NCBI RefSeq assembly: GCF_947502995.1
Contig: NZ_CANNBW010000017.1
Span: forward strand, 62,001 to 126,000
Origin: an uncultured Tenacibaculum sp.
GTDB taxonomy: Bacteria > Bacteroidota > Bacteroidia > Flavobacteriales > Flavobacteriaceae
Length of the DNA stretch: 64,000 nt
Direction: 5' to 3'
How positions within the stretch are numbered: position 1 is the first letter of the stretch; every line of letters begins with the position of its first letter. The position numbers were made by a program, and so were the translations under genes. Below are positions 18,526-26,946 of this stretch, piece by piece. The notes beneath the pieces are model-generated. The model did no database searches. It was not told the DNA's origin and saw nothing but the letters and a program-made list of their open reading frames with translations.

Positions 18526-18825
18526 AGTTTATTACTGCTTTTTGTATGTGTTACTCTTAACTTTTTTAGTTAAAATTTTAATGGTAGTTTCTTAATTTCA
18601 AATAAAAACCTTTTTATAATGAGTGAATTAAGGTTGTTTAATGATTTTATGAGAAAACTTAAACAAAATTAGATGTTTAGTTTTTAGTATCAAAAGATGA
18701 AAGCTAAATTTTATATTAAAAAAATGTGAATATTGTATATATAATGGTTTTTTGAAATGAAGAATTATTATTCAATTTTAAAAAAGTAGAATAGTTATCT
18801 TACTTTTACTTAAAATAACAAAGCA
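18526..18825. other. Divergent intergenic region, TonB receptor / Crp-Fnr regulator
   Basis: 300 bases without a coding frame. A weak -7-like TACTTTTA is at 18801-18808 on the plus strand, 18 nt before the TTG start of the Crp/Fnr gene. The GTAAC-N4-GTTAC palindrome found further downstream is not present here. Confidence 0.4.
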
Positions 18826-19458
18826 TTGTCAGAGCTATTACAACAGAACTACGGTTTTTTATTCCAAGAAGAACTTCTTAAAGAACTACAAGAAGTAGGA
18901 GTTTACAAGAAAATTGATGCAAATTCAACAATTATTGATATAGATAATTATATTACTTCTATGCCTTTGGTATTAAGTGGTGCCATTAAAATTATGAGAG
19001 AAGATAATGATGGTGATGAGTTGGTATTGTATTATTTAGAAGTAGGAGATACTTGTGCTATGACTTTGTCTTGTTGTATGGGACAAGTTAAAAGTCAAAT
19101 AAGAGCTGTGGCAGAAACTGATGTTGAGTTACTGATGATTCCAAAGAAAAAAATGGCGGAATGGTTAAGTAAATACCAATCATGGCAAGAGTTTGTTTTA
19201 CAGAGTTATCATAATCGTATGGAAGAATTTATAGAAGCAGTAGATACAATAGCTTTTTTAAAGATGGATGAACGATTGTACAAATATTTAAAAGATAAAG
19301 CAATGGTGAATCATAGTGAGGTAATTCAAGTAACTCATCAACAAATAGCTAATGATTTACATACTTCTCGAGTTGTAATTTCTCGATTATTAAAAGGATT
19401 AGAGAAAGAAAATAAAATAGAATTACATAGAAATCATATTAAAATTCTTCAGTTATAA
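18826..19458 (+). CDS. Crp/Fnr-family transcriptional regulator (TTG start)
   Basis: 210 residues: cyclic-nucleotide-binding-type beta barrel (about 20-120), long dimerisation helix (about 120-150) and a winged HTH (VTHQQIANDLHTSRVVISRL). The start is a TTG; an in-frame stop lies only four codons upstream and the first internal ATG would cut into the sensor barrel, so TTG is required. The barrel contains a conspicuous cysteine set (CAMTLSCC), as in flavobacterial Crp/Fnr paralogues, but no classical N-terminal Fe-S cysteine cluster of Fnr. The two next transcription units each carry the same GTAAC-N4-GTTAC palindrome, which fits Crp/Fnr operators, so this protein probably controls the cytochrome lipoprotein and the efflux operon. 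Confidence 0.88.
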   Translation: MSELLQQNYGFLFQEELLKELQEVGVYKKIDANSTIIDIDNYITSMPLVLSGAIKIMREDNDGDELVLYYLEVGDTCAMTLSCCMGQVKSQIRAVAETDVELLMIPKKKMAEWLSKYQSWQEFVLQSYHNRMEEFIEAVDTIAFLKMDERLYKYLKDKAMVNHSEVIQVTHQQIANDLHTSRVVISRLLKGLEKENKIELHRNHIKILQL

Positions 19459-19465
19459 ATGTAAA

Positions 19466-19509
19466 GTAACATAGGTTACATAACAGAAATATTCATCGTT
19501 GTATTTTTA
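19466..19509 (+). promoter_or_regulatory. Crp/Fnr-type operator plus -7 element of the dihaem lipoprotein gene
   Basis: Palindrome GTAAC-ATAG-GTTAC at 19466-19479 (centre 19472.5). A -7-like TATTTTTA starts at 19502, 29.5 nt from the centre. The palindrome would sit near -42, the position of a class II activator site. Confidence 0.7.
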
Positions 19510-19528
19510 TATAAAATTTACAACAACG

Positions 19529-20512
19529 ATGAAAACTAAGATAAATCTGCTACTAATTTTAATATTTCTTAGTTGTGGAAAATCGAAATCGAATAATTCA
19601 AATTATTTAGATAAATCTGAGAATAAACAAAGTTCAACAACAGAACATCCAGGGAAAAAGTTGTTGAAAAATCAATGCTTTGTTTGTCATAATCCAACAA
19701 TTTCAAAAGAAAGTAGAATTGCTCCACCTATGGTTGCAGTTAAAGCACATTACATTTCTGAAAATACTTCCAAAGAAAAGTTTACAAAAGATTTTGTAGC
19801 ATTTCTTCAGAAACCTTCCAAAGAAAAAGCAAAATTGAAAGGAGCAGTGAATCGATTTGGAGTTATGCCTTACCAGTACTACAAGAAAAGTCATTTAGAA
19901 AAAATAGCTGAATATATTTATGATTATGAAATTCAAGAGCCAAATTGGTTTAGTGATCATTGGAAGAAGAGAAACGGAAATAGTAATTATAATCAAGGAA
20001 AGAGAGTAATAAATCAAGAGAAAAACAAAACTACATCAGAGATTGGACTTGAGTTTGTTTTAGGAACTAAAAAAGTGTTAGGGAAAAATTTAATGAGAAC
20101 TATTCAAAGTCAAGGAACATTGAAAGCCTTGGAGTTTTGTAATGAAAAAGCAATTCATCTTACCGATAGTATGTCCACAAAATTTAACGCGATTATTAGA
20201 CGAGTTTCAGATAAACCAAGAAATCAAGATAACCTGGCTAATAAAAGAGAAAACGAAGTTATAGAAATTTATAAAAAAGCTTTGATAGATTCTTTAGATA
20301 TCAATCCTATAACAGAGAAAAATAAAGATAACATCCAATTTTATTATCCAATCATCACAAATGGAATGTGCCTTCAATGTCATGGAAAACCTAAAGAACA
20401 AATCAAAAGTGATCTATTATTACACCTAGATAAATTATATCCGAAAGATAAAGCTAAAGGTTATAAAGAAAATGAAATTAGAGGTATTTGGAGTATAAGT
20501 TTTAAAGAATAA
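19529..20512 (+). CDS. Dihaem c-type cytochrome lipoprotein with DUF3365-like domain
   Basis: 327 residues from the ATG at 19529. A start 30 nt earlier is in frame but lies upstream of the predicted -7 element, so it is rejected. The lipobox LIFLSC gives a lipid-anchored Cys16. The first haem site is CFVCH (50-54) in a monohaem cytochrome c domain with the downstream GVMPYQYY region; the second is CLQCH (281-285) in a DUF3365/Tll0287-like domain containing ALEFCNEKA. It should be a periplasmic redox protein on the outer or inner membrane. It follows the Crp/Fnr gene and shares its operator type with the efflux operon, suggesting a response to redox or respiration state. Confidence 0.8.
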   Translation: MKTKINLLLILIFLSCGKSKSNNSNYLDKSENKQSSTTEHPGKKLLKNQCFVCHNPTISKESRIAPPMVAVKAHYISENTSKEKFTKDFVAFLQKPSKEKAKLKGAVNRFGVMPYQYYKKSHLEKIAEYIYDYEIQEPNWFSDHWKKRNGNSNYNQGKRVINQEKNKTTSEIGLEFVLGTKKVLGKNLMRTIQSQGTLKALEFCNEKAIHLTDSMSTKFNAIIRRVSDKPRNQDNLANKRENEVIEIYKKALIDSLDINPITEKNKDNIQFYYPIITNGMCLQCHGKPKEQIKSDLLLHLDKLYPKDKAKGYKENEIRGIWSISFKE

Positions 20513-20570
20513 AAACTAAAGATATTTTACAAAGAGTACAATTAAAAGTAAAACACTAAAAGATATATTT

Positions 20571-20987
20571 ATGTTTAAGAAAGGAACAAAACCATATAGT
20601 ATTATAAATTTCAAATGTCCTAAATGTAACGATGCAGATTTTTTCACACATCGCTTCACTTTTAACCCAATTCATATTGGTAAAGTTAGAGAAACTTGTC
20701 CTAATTGTGGATTTAAACATATGATAGAACCTTCATTCTTTTTCGGAGCTATGTATGTTAGTTATGCTTTGTTTGTTGCAATTGCAGTAGCTTTATTTAT
20801 TATAACTAAAGTTTTTCTTGGATTATCACTTTTACAAAGTTTTATTTCAATTATTATTTTGCTTTTATTATTAGGTCCGTTTTTAGTAAAGCTCTCAAGA
20901 ATTATATGGAGTAATATTTTTGTTGATTATGAAGTAAATCATCAAGAATCACAAAACCACAAAAATCTTAAAGAAGTTAATGCGTAA
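20571..20987 (+). CDS. DUF983 membrane protein
   Basis: 138 residues. Two zinc-ribbon-like pairs, CPKC (16-19) and CPNC (43-46), precede two transmembrane helices (about 57-80 and 84-106), the usual DUF983 layout. DUF983 proteins are often encoded near cytochrome or respiratory genes in Bacteroidota and Alphaproteobacteria; function is not established. It lies 58 nt after the dihaem lipoprotein gene and may be co-transcribed; a terminator follows. Confidence 0.8.
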   Translation: MFKKGTKPYSIINFKCPKCNDADFFTHRFTFNPIHIGKVRETCPNCGFKHMIEPSFFFGAMYVSYALFVAIAVALFIITKVFLGLSLLQSFISIIILLLLLGPFLVKLSRIIWSNIFVDYEVNHQESQNHKNLKEVNA

Positions 20988-21008
20988 TAATAGATTTTAT
21001 ATCATTAG

Positions 21009-21038
21009 AAAACACTTTTGAATTTTCAAAAGTGTTTT
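21009..21038 (+). terminator. Terminator after the DUF983 gene
   Basis: AAAACACTTTTGAA and TTCAAAAGTGTTTT form a near-perfect stem followed by TTATT. Confidence 0.75.
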
Positions 21039-21053
21039 TTATTGCTACACACT

Positions 21054-21097
21054 GTAACATTAGTTACTGTACACATTTTTCTTCTAATTTAATTTTG
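21054..21097 (+). promoter_or_regulatory. Crp/Fnr-type operator plus -7 element of the RND efflux operon
   Basis: Palindrome GTAAC-ATTA-GTTAC at 21054-21067 (centre 21060.5) and an exact -7 element TAATTTTG at 21090-21097. The spacing centre to -7 is 29.5 nt, identical to the promoter at 19466-19509; the ATG follows at 21118. Confidence 0.75.
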
Positions 21098-21117
21098 CTC
21101 AAAAGTAAATTAACCAC

Positions 21118-22413
21118 ATGCGAGCAATACTATTTATAAGTCTGTTTTCTTTTTTAATTGGGTTTTCTCAAGATGAGAGAATGATTTCTCAAAAGGAAGT
21201 TTTAGAGAAAGTTCATGAAGAAAACAGTTCTTTAAAAATCACGAATGAAGAATATATAATGGCTAAAGCTGACTTTAACCAAAGTCGAGCAGTTTTTCTT
21301 CCAAATATCACAGCATCTCATACAGGAATTATTACTACAAACCCATTAATGGCATTTGGTTCAAAATTGAATCAAGAAGTTTTAACTCCGAATGATTTCG
21401 ATCCAGCAAGGTTAAACAATCCTAATGAAACTCGAAATTTTGCTACAGTTTTCGAGATTCAACAGCCATTAATAAACATTGACGGAATATACAAGCGAAA
21501 GGCTTCTAAAGTAAAAATGGAAGCAGTGAAGCTGAAATCAAACCGAACAAAAGAATACTTAACACTCGAAGTGAATAAAGGCTACATGCAATTGCAGTTA
21601 AGTTATAAAGGAGTAGATGTTCTAGAAAAAGCTTTAAGTACAGCAGAAGCAAATCTGCAATTAGCTGAAAATAGTTTTAAACAAGGATTCTTGCAAGAAT
21701 CAGATGTTTTGGCCGTGAAAGTTCATGTTACAGAAGTAAAAAATCAATTACAAACAGCAAAAAGTAATGTATTAAATGCATCAAATTATTTGTCTTTTTT
21801 AATGAATGAGTCTGATGACGTTCGTTACCAACCAACAGATAGTTTAACCATTAGTATTTCAAAAGAATCTTCAAAAGTAATTTCTGAAAATAGATCAGAT
21901 ATTAAAGCAATGGAATTTTCAACAGAAGCGTATAAAAAGATGTATCAATCAGAGAAAATGAGCTTTTTACCTCGATTAAATGCTTTTGGAAGTTATCAAT
22001 TGTTTGATAACGATGTGTTTAATGCAAACGCAAGCGGATATTTAGTTGGAGCACAATTAAGTTGGGATATTTTTCAAGGATCAAAAAGGTTTGCTAAAGT
22101 CCAAAAGAGTAAAGCTCAATATGAAAAATCAGTTTTAGAATACGAAGAGTATAAATCAAAAAGTAAATTAGAATTGAATAAAGCTTTACGAATGTTATAC
22201 GATGCTGAAAATAAATTAAAATTGACTGAATTGGCGATGAAACAATCAAAAGAAGCTTTACGAATTCGTAAAAATAGATTTAAAGAAGGTCTAGAAAAGT
22301 CAACAGATTTATTAATCGCAGAAACAAAATACGTTCAAAAACAATTAGAATATTATCAAACGATTTTCGAGTATAACTTCTCGAAAGCTTACGTTGAATT
22401 TTTAACGAAATAA
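21118..22413 (+). CDS. TolC-family outer-membrane efflux protein
   Basis: 431 residues: signal peptide (LIGFSQ), then two repeats of coiled-coil alpha-barrel helices and beta strands typical of the outer membrane efflux family (for example EANLQLAENSFKQGFLQESD and KQSKEALRIRKNRFKEGLEKSTDLL). It forms the trimeric exit duct of a tripartite pump. First gene of a four-gene operon with the periplasmic adaptor (11 nt away), the RND pump and a DUF2892 protein. Likely regulated by the neighbouring Crp/Fnr protein through the palindrome just upstream. Confidence 0.9.
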   Translation: MRAILFISLFSFLIGFSQDERMISQKEVLEKVHEENSSLKITNEEYIMAKADFNQSRAVFLPNITASHTGIITTNPLMAFGSKLNQEVLTPNDFDPARLNNPNETRNFATVFEIQQPLINIDGIYKRKASKVKMEAVKLKSNRTKEYLTLEVNKGYMQLQLSYKGVDVLEKALSTAEANLQLAENSFKQGFLQESDVLAVKVHVTEVKNQLQTAKSNVLNASNYLSFLMNESDDVRYQPTDSLTISISKESSKVISENRSDIKAMEFSTEAYKKMYQSEKMSFLPRLNAFGSYQLFDNDVFNANASGYLVGAQLSWDIFQGSKRFAKVQKSKAQYEKSVLEYEEYKSKSKLELNKALRMLYDAENKLKLTELAMKQSKEALRIRKNRFKEGLEKSTDLLIAETKYVQKQLEYYQTIFEYNFSKAYVEFLTK

Positions 22414-22424
22414 TAAGTACATAA

Positions 22425-23495
22425 ATGAAAAAATATATAACTCTTATTCTGGTAACTATTATAGTAAGTTGTGGAAAAAAGAAAGCTGAAACTACAGTGA
22501 ATAATGATCCTGCAATTTCAGTTAAAGTTCAAAAAGTTGTCTCAAATGAAAATGCATCATTCATCAGTGTAAGTGGTGTTATACAAGCTGAATCAAGTGC
22601 AGATTTAAGTACGCGTATGATGGGATTTGTGAATGAATTATATGTAAAAGTTGGAGATAAAGTTACAAAAGGGCAGTTGTTATTGTCGATCAATAATTCT
22701 GATCTTCAAGCTAAAAAAGCTCAAGTGGAAGCTTCAATAATAAAGGCTGAAACTGGTTTAAAAAATGCTGAGAAAGATTACAATCGTTTTAAAAATTTGT
22801 TTGCTAAAAATAGCGCTTCTCAAAAAGAAGTCGATGATATGACTGTTCGTTATGAAATGGCAAAAGCAAGTTTAAAAGTAGCAACACAAATGAGAAATGA
22901 AATAAATGCTCAGTTTACATATACGAATATTCGTGCACCATTTTCTGGAGTTGTAACAAACACTTTTATAGATAAAGGTGGTATGGCAAATCCAGGAATG
23001 CCTTTAATTTCTGTTGAAGGAAAAGGAGATTTTGAAGTTCTTGCTAGAGTTCCGGAAAGTGAAATTTCAAAAATCAAGCAAAATACTGAGGTTGAAGTTT
23101 TGGTAAAATCTATCAATGAAACAATAAAGGGAAAAGTAAGTGAGGTGAGTTCTTCTGCCAAAAATACTGGTGGACAATATGTGGTGAAAGTTGGTTTAGA
23201 AAAAACAGATGTATCGATATTGTCAGGAATGTTCGCAACAGTTCAATTTCCTGTAGAGAAATTAAACACATCTGAAACAACGGTAAGAATTCCTAAATCA
23301 GCTATTGTTGAGCAAGGACAATTGAAAGGTATTTACACAGTAAGTCAAAATAATAAAGCATTATTACGTTGGTTACGATTAGGTCGTTCATTTGGTGACG
23401 AAGTAGAGGTATTATCTGGGTTAAAAGCTAAAGAAACCTACATACTTTCTGCTGAAGGTAAATTATATAACGGTGCTAATATTTCAATTCAATAA
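22425..23495 (+). CDS. RND efflux periplasmic adaptor lipoprotein
   Basis: 356 residues with a lipoprotein signal (TIIVSC). Lipoyl/barrel-sandwich motif (GFVNELYVKVGDKVTKGQLL), an alpha-hairpin (about 95-150, SASQKEVDDMTVRYEMA), the second lipoyl half (TNIRAPFSGVVTNTFIDKGG) and a beta-barrel domain. It bridges the TolC-type duct and the RND pump. The next gene starts 8 nt later. The sequence gives no metal-binding region such as in CusB, so the pump is probably a hydrophobe or amphiphile exporter. Confidence 0.9.
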   Translation: MKKYITLILVTIIVSCGKKKAETTVNNDPAISVKVQKVVSNENASFISVSGVIQAESSADLSTRMMGFVNELYVKVGDKVTKGQLLLSINNSDLQAKKAQVEASIIKAETGLKNAEKDYNRFKNLFAKNSASQKEVDDMTVRYEMAKASLKVATQMRNEINAQFTYTNIRAPFSGVVTNTFIDKGGMANPGMPLISVEGKGDFEVLARVPESEISKIKQNTEVEVLVKSINETIKGKVSEVSSSAKNTGGQYVVKVGLEKTDVSILSGMFATVQFPVEKLNTSETTVRIPKSAIVEQGQLKGIYTVSQNNKALLRWLRLGRSFGDEVEVLSGLKAKETYILSAEGKLYNGANISIQ

Positions 23496-23503
23496 ATAAG
23501 AAA

Positions 23504-26500
23504 ATGAAAGAAGGATTAGCAGGAAAAATAGCAAAAGGTTTTATAGGATCTAAAATCACCGTGTTGTTAATGATTGTGTTTATGGTCATTGGTGTGTACA
23601 CTTCGTTTTTAATTCCTAGAGAAGAGGAGCCGCAAATTGATGTTCCAATGGCAGACATCTTTGTTGGATACCCTGGAGCAAGTCCAACAGAAGTTGAATC
23701 GAGAATTGCCAAACCGTTAGAAAAAATAATTTCTAACATAAAAGGAGTAGAATATGTGTATTCAACTTCCATGAAAGAGCAAGCAATGGTAATTGTTCAA
23801 TTTTATGTGGGAGAAGATATTGAACGTTCTTTTGTGAAGTTATATAACGAAATCAGTAAGCATATGGATCAAATGCCAAAAGGAGTTACGATGCCTTTGG
23901 TAAAAACACGTGCTATTGATGATGTTCCAATGTTAGGTTTAACCTTATGGAGTGAAAATTATGATGATTATCAACTAAAGCAAATTGCAGAGGAAGTAAC
24001 CAATGAGATTGAAAAGGTAAACGATGTTGCCATTACTCATAAAATTGGAGGAAGAGATAGGGAATTACGAGTAGTTTTAGATAAAGATAAATTGGCTGCG
24101 AGTGGTTTAGATTTTCTTTCGGTTGCTGAAATGATAAAAGCGAGCAATCAGCAAATGAGTGCTGGAAAGTATAATCGAAATGATCAAGAATTTTTGGTGT
24201 CGACTGGACGATTTTTAAAAACGACAGAAGATGTTAAAAACTTGGTAGTTGGAGTAAAACAAAAACAACCGATTTACCTAAAGCAAGTTGCTAAAGTTAT
24301 TGATGGAGGAGAGATTCCTAAGAATTACGTGAGTTTAGGGTTTGGACAAGCAAATGAAAAATCTCAAACATTTAAATCGGAATATCCTGCAGTAACGATT
24401 TCTGTGGCGAAGAGAAAAGGAGCAGATGCCATGCAAATTGCAGCTATTATTTTAGATAAGGTTCAACATTTACGAAGAAACTTAATTCCAGATGATGTGC
24501 ATGTTGAGGTGACCAGGAATTATGGAGAAACCGCTTCTCAAAAAGTATCTGAATTATTAATGCATTTAATCGGAGCAATTATTGCAGTTACGTTAGTTGT
24601 AATGTTAGCTATGGGTTGGCGTGGTGGATTGGTAGTTTTCTTATCAGTTCCAATCACATTCGCTCTCACATTGTTGAGTTATTATATGCTCGATTACACG
24701 TTAAACCGAATTACTTTATTCGCTTTGGTTTTTGTAACCGGAATTGTAGTAGATGATAGTATCATTATTGCAGAAAATATGCACAGGCATTTTAAAATGA
24801 AACGTTTGGCATTCAAAGAAGCTGCGTTGTATGCAATTAATGAAGTCGGAAATCCAACAATATTGGCAACATTTACAGTAATTGCTTCAGTTTTACCTAT
24901 GGCATTTGTATCAGGATTAATGGGGCCTTATATGAGTCCGATGCCAATTGGAGCTTCTATAGCAATGATTCTTTCCTTATTTGTTGCATTAACAATTACA
25001 CCATACTTAGGATATATTTTCTTGAGAGAAAAAGACAATGGAAATGAAAAAACTTTTGAAGCAGATGAAACAAAAGCGATGCAAGGAACTGCAATTTACA
25101 AGTTGTATGAAAAGTTCCAACGTCCGTTAATTGAAAGTCCTACAAAAAGATGGATTTTCTTAGGAATTACGACTCTGTTATTATTTGGATCTTTAGGAAT
25201 GTTTTTCACCAAATCTGTAGCTGTAAAAATGTTGCCTTTTGATAATAAGAATGAGTTTCAAGTAGTAATTGATATGCCAGAAGGAACAACATTAGAAAGG
25301 ACATCTGTGGTAACTAAAGAAATAGCTCAATATTTATCAACCAGAACAGATGTTGTGAATTATCAAAGTTATGTTGGTACTTCAGCGCCTATTACGTTTA
25401 ATGGATTAGTTCGCCATTATGATTTACGTGGAGGAAGTAACATGGCGGATATCCAAGTGAACTTAACCGACAAACATAATCGAGATGAACAAAGTCATGG
25501 AATTGTAAAATCAATGCGTGAAGCAATTCAAAAAATAGCAGAACCATTTGGTGCAAATGTAAAATTAGTTGAAGTTCCGCCAGGACCACCAGTATTATCA
25601 ACAATAGTGGCTGAAGTTTACGGACCAGATTATAACAAACAAATTGAAATCGCAAATGAAATTCAAAACATTTTAAAGAATACTGAAGATGTTGTAGATG
25701 TCGATTGGATGGTTGAAGATGAGACGGTTGAATATGAATTTGTAGTAGATAAAGAAAAAGCAATGCTATATGGAATCGCTCCACAGCAAATAGTATATAC
25801 ATTAAACTCAGCACTTTCAAACAGAGCAGTTTCTACCTTATACAATGAAAATTCTTCAAAACAAATAGGTATTGTTTTAGCTTTAGATGAAAAGGAAAAA
25901 TCAACTATTTCAGATATCTCTCAACTTCAAATCAAATCTAATTTAGGAACCATGGTTTCTGTTGGTGATTTAGTTGAAGTTAAAGAAAAGAACAATGAAA
26001 AAAGTATTTATCGCAAAAACCAAAAGAGAGTTGTTTATGTAATGGCTGATATGGCTGGAGCATTGGAAAGTCCTGCGTATGCAATTTTAGGAATGGAAGC
26101 AAAGTTGAAAGAGATTCCATTACCTAAAGGATATCAATTAGAAGAAAAGTATTTAGGACAACCAGAGTACGAAGATAATTACACTGTGAAGTGGGATGGA
26201 GAATGGCAAATTACATTGGAAGTATTCCGGGATTTAGGAATCGCATTTTTGGGAGCCATTATCATCATTTACATGTTGATTGTAGGTTGGTTCCAAAACT
26301 TTAAAGCTCCAATAGTTATGATGGTGGCAATTCCATTATCAATGGTAGGTATTGTTTTAGGTCACTGGTTAATGGACGCTTATTTCACGGCTACATCTTT
26401 TATCGGAATGATCGCTTTAGCAGGAATTATGGTTCGGAACTCAGTATTACTAATTGATTTTGTAAACCTTCGTTTATCAGAAGGAGTTCCGTTAGCACAA

Positions 26501-26707
26501 GCAGTAATTGAAGCTGGAGCTGTACGAACAACCCCAATTTTATTAACTGCAGGAACAGTTGTTATTGGAGCTTTCGTGATCTTATTCGATCCAATATTTC
26601 AAGGTTTAGCAATTTCATTAATGGGAGGAACAATTACAGCAACTATACTGACATTACTAGTCGTTCCACTAGTATATTATTTAATAGAACGTAAAAATTA
26701 TAAGTAA
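23504..26707 (+). CDS. RND efflux pump (AcrB/MMPL-type inner-membrane permease)
   Basis: 1067 residues, the usual HAE-type RND length. Transmembrane helix near residues 15-35 followed by EEEPQIDVPMADIFVGYPGA, two large periplasmic porter domains, the proton-relay pair in TM4 (GIVVDDSIIIAEN, double Asp) and the second membrane block with GIMVRNSVLLIDF. Drives proton-coupled export through the adaptor and TolC protein encoded just upstream. Sequence opening with IPREEEPQIDVP is typical of the subgroup often annotated as AcrB-like in Bacteroidota; substrate cannot be predicted. Confidence 0.92.
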   Translation: MKEGLAGKIAKGFIGSKITVLLMIVFMVIGVYTSFLIPREEEPQIDVPMADIFVGYPGASPTEVESRIAKPLEKIISNIKGVEYVYSTSMKEQAMVIVQFYVGEDIERSFVKLYNEISKHMDQMPKGVTMPLVKTRAIDDVPMLGLTLWSENYDDYQLKQIAEEVTNEIEKVNDVAITHKIGGRDRELRVVLDKDKLAASGLDFLSVAEMIKASNQQMSAGKYNRNDQEFLVSTGRFLKTTEDVKNLVVGVKQKQPIYLKQVAKVIDGGEIPKNYVSLGFGQANEKSQTFKSEYPAVTISVAKRKGADAMQIAAIILDKVQHLRRNLIPDDVHVEVTRNYGETASQKVSELLMHLIGAIIAVTLVVMLAMGWRGGLVVFLSVPITFALTLLSYYMLDYTLNRITLFALVFVTGIVVDDSIIIAENMHRHFKMKRLAFKEAALYAINEVGNPTILATFTVIASVLPMAFVSGLMGPYMSPMPIGASIAMILSLFVALTITPYLGYIFLREKDNGNEKTFEADETKAMQGTAIYKLYEKFQRPLIESPTKRWIFLGITTLLLFGSLGMFFTKSVAVKMLPFDNKNEFQVVIDMPEGTTLERTSVVTKEIAQYLSTRTDVVNYQSYVGTSAPITFNGLVRHYDLRGGSNMADIQVNLTDKHNRDEQSHGIVKSMREAIQKIAEPFGANVKLVEVPPGPPVLSTIVAEVYGPDYNKQIEIANEIQNILKNTEDVVDVDWMVEDETVEYEFVVDKEKAMLYGIAPQQIVYTLNSALSNRAVSTLYNENSSKQIGIVLALDEKEKSTISDISQLQIKSNLGTMVSVGDLVEVKEKNNEKSIYRKNQKRVVYVMADMAGALESPAYAILGMEAKLKEIPLPKGYQLEEKYLGQPEYEDNYTVKWDGEWQITLEVFRDLGIAFLGAIIIIYMLIVGWFQNFKAPIVMMVAIPLSMVGIVLGHWLMDAYFTATSFIGMIALAGIMVRNSVLLIDFVNLRLSEGVPLAQAVIEAGAVRTTPILLTAGTVVIGAFVILFDPIFQGLAISLMGGTITATILTLLVVPLVYYLIERKNYK

Positions 26708-26708
26708 C

Positions 26709-26897
26709 ATGAAAATAGAACGAATTATTAGAGCTATAGCTGGAGTATTTATTCTAATAAGTATTCTTTTAGCTATAAAAGTGAACATAAATTGGTTGTG
26801 GTTTACTGCATTTGTTGGAGCTAATTTATTGCAATCATCGATAACCAAATGGTGTTTAATGGAAGATATATTAAAGAAATTTTTTAGTGTTAAATAA
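26709..26897 (+). CDS. DUF2892 (YgaP-like) small membrane protein
   Basis: 62 residues with two membrane segments (IIRAIAGVFILISILLAI and WLWFTAFVGANLLQSSIT) and the conserved WCLMEDILKKF end, the DUF2892/YgaP transmembrane module. The gene starts 1 nt after the RND stop codon, so it is translationally linked to the pump. In this operon type it often terminates the unit; its role is unknown. Confidence 0.85.
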   Translation: MKIERIIRAIAGVFILISILLAIKVNINWLWFTAFVGANLLQSSITKWCLMEDILKKFFSVK

Positions 26898-26901
26898 AAA
26901 T

Positions 26902-26934
26902 AAAACACCAATTTTTATATAAGATTGGTGTTTT
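26902..26934. terminator. Terminator of the efflux operon (convergent side shared)
   Basis: AAAACACCAAT (26902-26912) pairs with ATTGGTGTTTT (26924-26934); the opposite gene ends at 26947. Confidence 0.8.
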
Positions 26935-26946
26935 TTAATTTTTATT

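Noticed and set aside
19499..19528. Upstream in-frame start for the cytochrome lipoprotein
   Set aside because: It lies upstream of the predicted -7 element and would add residues ahead of a normal lipoprotein signal.
25398..25845. Minus-strand frames opposite the RND pump gene
   Set aside because: Shadows of a strongly conserved gene; no start context or recognisable product.
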